64,000 nt of DNA from NCBI RefSeq assembly GCF_016679925.1, contig NZ_JAEQBW010000002.1, positions 372,001-436,000 of the forward strand, given 5' to 3'. Position numbers and translations under genes: made by a program. Below, piece after piece: positions 61,892-64,000 of the stretch (position 1 is the stretch's first letter; every line of letters starts with the position of its first letter). The notes beneath the pieces are model-generated. The model was not told where the DNA came from and searched no databases. It saw nothing but the letters and a program-made list of their open reading frames with translations. This DNA is from Marivirga aurantiaca (GTDB taxonomy: Bacteria; Bacteroidota; Bacteroidia; Cytophagales; Cyclobacteriaceae).

Positions 61892-62503
61892 GTGGAGAAA
61901 ATTAAATTAGAAATACTAGGCTTATCATCCAGTCAGTCTCAATCGGGATCTTTTGCATTAGTTTTGGGCGAGTCTGATGGCAATAGGAGACTTCCTATTA
62001 TTATAGGGATGTTTGAAGCGCAGGCTATTGCCATAGAAATAGAAAAAATCGTCCCTAACAGGCCTATGACGCATGATCTCTTTAAGTCCTTTGCAAAAAG
62101 CTTTGGATATGCAGTGAAGGAAATAGTTATTTCCGATTTAAAGGAGGGGGTCTTTTTTGCTAAAATAGTATGCGATAATGGCCAGGGAGTAATTGAAATT
62201 GATTCGAGGCCTTCTGATGCCATTGCTATTGGTATACGTTTTGATGCACCCATTTTCACTTATGAAAAGATAATGTCTGAAGCGGGCATCATCCTTACTG
62301 ATGAGGCACCCGAAGGAGATATTTCAGAGTTAAAAAGACCTATTAGTAAAGAAGAACCATCCTCCTCCGGTAAATCAAAACAAAATGATGAACTGAAGGA
62401 TTTGTCAATGGATAAGTTAAATGATTTACTGGATAAGACCATTAAAGCTGAAGACTATGAAATGGCAGCCAAAATCCGAGATGAAATTAATAGGAGGAAC
62501 TAA
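61892..62503 (+). CDS. Bifunctional nuclease family (DUF151) protein with UVR motif
   Basis: 203 residues with a GTG start at 61892. A DUF151 domain (about 1-150, LPIIIGMFEAQAIAIEIE, VIEIDSRPSDAIAIGIRFDAPIF) is joined by a linker to a UvrB/UvrC-type helical motif (about 165-203, LNDLLDKTIKAEDYEMAAKIRDEIN). DUF151 proteins with UVR motifs are common in Bacteroidota; a DNase/RNase activity was reported for one plant homologue, which does not prove it here. It follows etfA by 13 bases and may be co-transcribed. Confidence 0.9.
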   Translation: MEKIKLEILGLSSSQSQSGSFALVLGESDGNRRLPIIIGMFEAQAIAIEIEKIVPNRPMTHDLFKSFAKSFGYAVKEIVISDLKEGVFFAKIVCDNGQGVIEIDSRPSDAIAIGIRFDAPIFTYEKIMSEAGIILTDEAPEGDISELKRPISKEEPSSSGKSKQNDELKDLSMDKLNDLLDKTIKAEDYEMAAKIRDEINRRN

Positions 62504-62525
62504 ATTTTTTTTCATACAAAATAGT

Positions 62526-62556
62526 AAAAGCCGATTCATTGAATCGGCTTTTTTAT
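62526..62556 (+). terminator. Terminator of the etfB-etfA-DUF151 unit
   Basis: AAAAGCCGATTC (62526-62537) pairs with GAATCGGCTTTT (62541-62552), loop ATT, followed by T. It is strong and probably bidirectional. Confidence 0.92.
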
Positions 62557-62726
62557 TGGAAAGGATGCAATCCTTAAAATTCGTCAGAATACCATTCCTG
62601 CAAATCCGAAGAATATACTAACTTTGAATTTTAATGCAGAGAGCCAAGTCAGGAAAAGAACTGGAATAGGTATGGGATTTCCACACTCTTTCTATTTTAT
62701 ATAGTCTGGCACCTAAGAAATTATAA

Positions 62727-64000
62727 ATGAATTTTAAGGAAGTAATAGATAAAGATAAGATATTCTCAGTGGTAAAGAACTGTGCCAGCGAACTGGGGAT
62801 TGAAGCTTATATAGTGGGTGGTTTCGTGCGTGACTTAATTCTTGAAAGGCCCTCCAAAGATATTGATTTTGTATGTGTGGGTAGCGGCATTGCTTTGGCT
62901 AAAAAAGTAGCCTCTGCCTTAGGGACTACTAAAGGTGTTCAAATTTTTAAAAATTTCGGTACAGCATGTATCCATTATGGGGAATTTGACCTTGAATTTG
63001 TGGGGGCGAGGAGGGAATCTTATCAACGGGATAGCAGAAAGCCCATAGTAGAAGATGGCAGTCTTGAGGATGATCAGAACAGAAGAGATTTCACTATCAA
63101 TGCGCTGGCCATCAGTTTAAATGTTAAGAATTATGGGGATCTGGTGGATCCATTCAATGGAGTAAAGGATTTAAAGAGAAAAATTGTTCGAACTCCATTG
63201 GCCCCTGATGTTACTTTCTCAGATGATCCTCTTCGGATGATGAGGGCGGTTCGCTTTGCTGCTCAGTTAGGCTTTGACATAGAGCCTAACACATTTGATA
63301 GCATTGTAAAAAATTCAGATAGGCTTAAAATTATTTCTCAGGAGCGAATAACTGATGAACTAAATAAAATAATTTTATCCGATACACCATCCTACGGGTT
63401 TAAACTTTTGTATCATGCGCAACTTCTGGATAAATTTTTCCCTGAATTGACTAACCTTCAGGGAGTGGAAGAAAAAAATGGACATAAGCACAAGGATAAC
63501 TTTTATCACACCTTACAAGTGCTTGATAATACTGCAGCACTTGGTGGTGGGCTATGGCTGAGATGGGCAGCATTATTGCATGACATAGCAAAACCAGCTA
63601 CCAAACGTTTCCAGCCCAAGCAGGGATGGACATTTCACGGCCATGAAGATAAAGGAGCCCGAATGGTCCCAAGAATTTTTCAAAGATTAAAATTACCATT
63701 AAATGAAAAAATGAAGTATGTGCAAAAGCTTGTTTTACTTCATTTGAGGCCTATTCCGTTGGTCAGGGATAATATCACTGATAATGCGGTACGAAGATTG
63801 CTATTTGAGGCTGGGGATGACATTGAAGATCTTTTGAATTTATGTCGGGCTGATGTAACTTCAAAAAATCCTACCAAGGTTCAGAAATTCCTGGCAAATT
63901 TTGATGTGGTGGAGCAAAAAATGAAAGAGGTGGAAGAGAAAGACCAGGTAAGGAACTTTCAGCCACCCATATCAGGGGAAGATATTATGGAAGCTTTCAA
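62727..64000 (+). CDS. CCA-adding/poly(A) polymerase family tRNA nucleotidyltransferase (cut by window edge)
   Basis: The frame runs from the ATG at 62727 to the window edge with no stop (about 424 residues so far). The head domain has the nucleotidyltransferase signature [20 protein letters not shown] and a DxD metal pair (DIDFV). [11 protein letters not shown] and [17 protein letters not shown] follow. An HD domain lies at about 250-340 ([30 protein letters not shown]). The family adds CCA to tRNA 3' ends or repairs them; HD versions can also remove phosphates. A short non-coding spacer with no clear element precedes it. Confidence 0.93.
   Translation, partial: MNFKEVIDKDKIFSVVKNCASELGIEAYIVGGFVRDLILERPSKDIDFVCVGSGIALAKKVASALGTTKGVQIFKNFGTACIHYGEFDLEFVGARRESYQRDSRKPIVEDGSLEDDQNRRDFTINALAISLNVKNYGDLVDPFNGVKDLKRKIVRTPLAPDVTFSDDPLRMMRAVRFAAQLGFDIEPNTFDSIVKNSDRLKIISQERITDELNKIILSDTPSYGFKLLYHAQLLDKFFPELTNLQGVEEKNGHKHKDNFYHTLQVLDNTAALGGGLWLRWAALLHDIAKPATKRFQPKQGWTFHGHEDKGARMVPRIFQRLKLPLNEKMKYVQKLVLLHLRPIPLVRDNITDNAVRRLLFEAGDDIEDLLNLCRADVTSKNPTKVQKFLANFDVVEQKMKEVEEKDQVRNFQPPISGEDIMEAF

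Noticed and set aside
1-64000. tRNA, rRNA or tmRNA genes
   Set aside because: I found no cloverleaf-sized GC-rich segment or rRNA-like sequence in the spacers, but I could not run a covariance search.

Overview
The window looks like chromosomal DNA of a gliding, non-sporulating member of the Bacteroidota, most likely the order Cytophagales (Marivirga/Cyclobacterium-like; the genus is inference). The evidence is low G+C, a gldC gliding gene, a type IX secretion (T9SS) C-terminal signal, a PID-CTERM-like small protein, a DUF3098-uppP-truB-ribF order typical of the phylum, several TAnnTTTG -7 promoter elements, and no clear Shine-Dalgarno sequences. Almost everything is housekeeping or surface biology. 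I see no phage, insertion sequence, CRISPR array, rRNA or tRNA.

Layout. 1-6.4 kb: the end of an acyl-CoA ligase, a HAMP-GAF-PAS sensor, msrB, a cold-shock gene with a good promoter, a phytase-like lipoprotein and an orphan TIM-barrel protein. 6.4-15.2 kb (minus strand): a DUF3857/transglutaminase membrane protein, then a tight nine-gene run ftsX, DUF3098, uppP, truB, ribF, scoA, scoB, M48 lipoprotein, gldC. 15.3-16.8 kb: an ECF sigma/anti-sigma pair. 16.9-22.1 kb: a ligase-associated DNA-repair cluster (ligase, helicase, PdeM) with a DUF2147 gene inside it. 22.2-27.8 kb: a second HAMP-GAF-PAS sensor, a proton/sodium pyrophosphatase, and bifunctional hisB.

27.8-28.5 kb is the most unusual intergenic stretch. 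It holds a 92-bp MITE-like element with perfect 19-bp inverted ends, a hairpin, and two tandem diverged leader units. Their long-range stems differ in sequence but stay paired, and the second unit ends exactly at the sulP start codon. 28.5-37 kb: the SulP transporter, a large carotenoid oxygenase followed by a SpoIIE-type phosphatase, two small hypothetical genes, and a BlaI/M56-TonB regulatory pair whose promoter carries a dyad between its -33 and -7 elements. 37-44.7 kb: a cation/proton antiporter, a membrane protein of the so-called site-specific recombinase family, and a gluconate unit in which gluconokinase is fused to 6-phosphogluconate dehydrogenase beside a GntP permease.

44.8-56 kb: a TPR histidine kinase, wza/wzc exopolysaccharide export genes (the Wzc tail has ten Gly-Tyr repeats), a divergent 1,545-residue T9SS surface protein with five Ig-like repeats, and a PID-CTERM-like small protein. 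56-56.5 kb: a non-coding, hairpin-rich island between convergent genes. 56.5-64 kb: a fused SpmA-SpmB protein, a WYL regulator with a broken effector-binding partner gene, two small proteins, etfB-etfA, a bifunctional-nuclease-family protein, and the start of a CCA-adding enzyme.

Functionally, acyl-CoA ligase, ScoAB and EtfAB fit fatty-acid and ketoacid use. GntP and GntK-Gnd fit gluconate entry into the pentose phosphate route. Wza/Wzc, the T9SS protein and gldC fit surface gliding and biofilm life.
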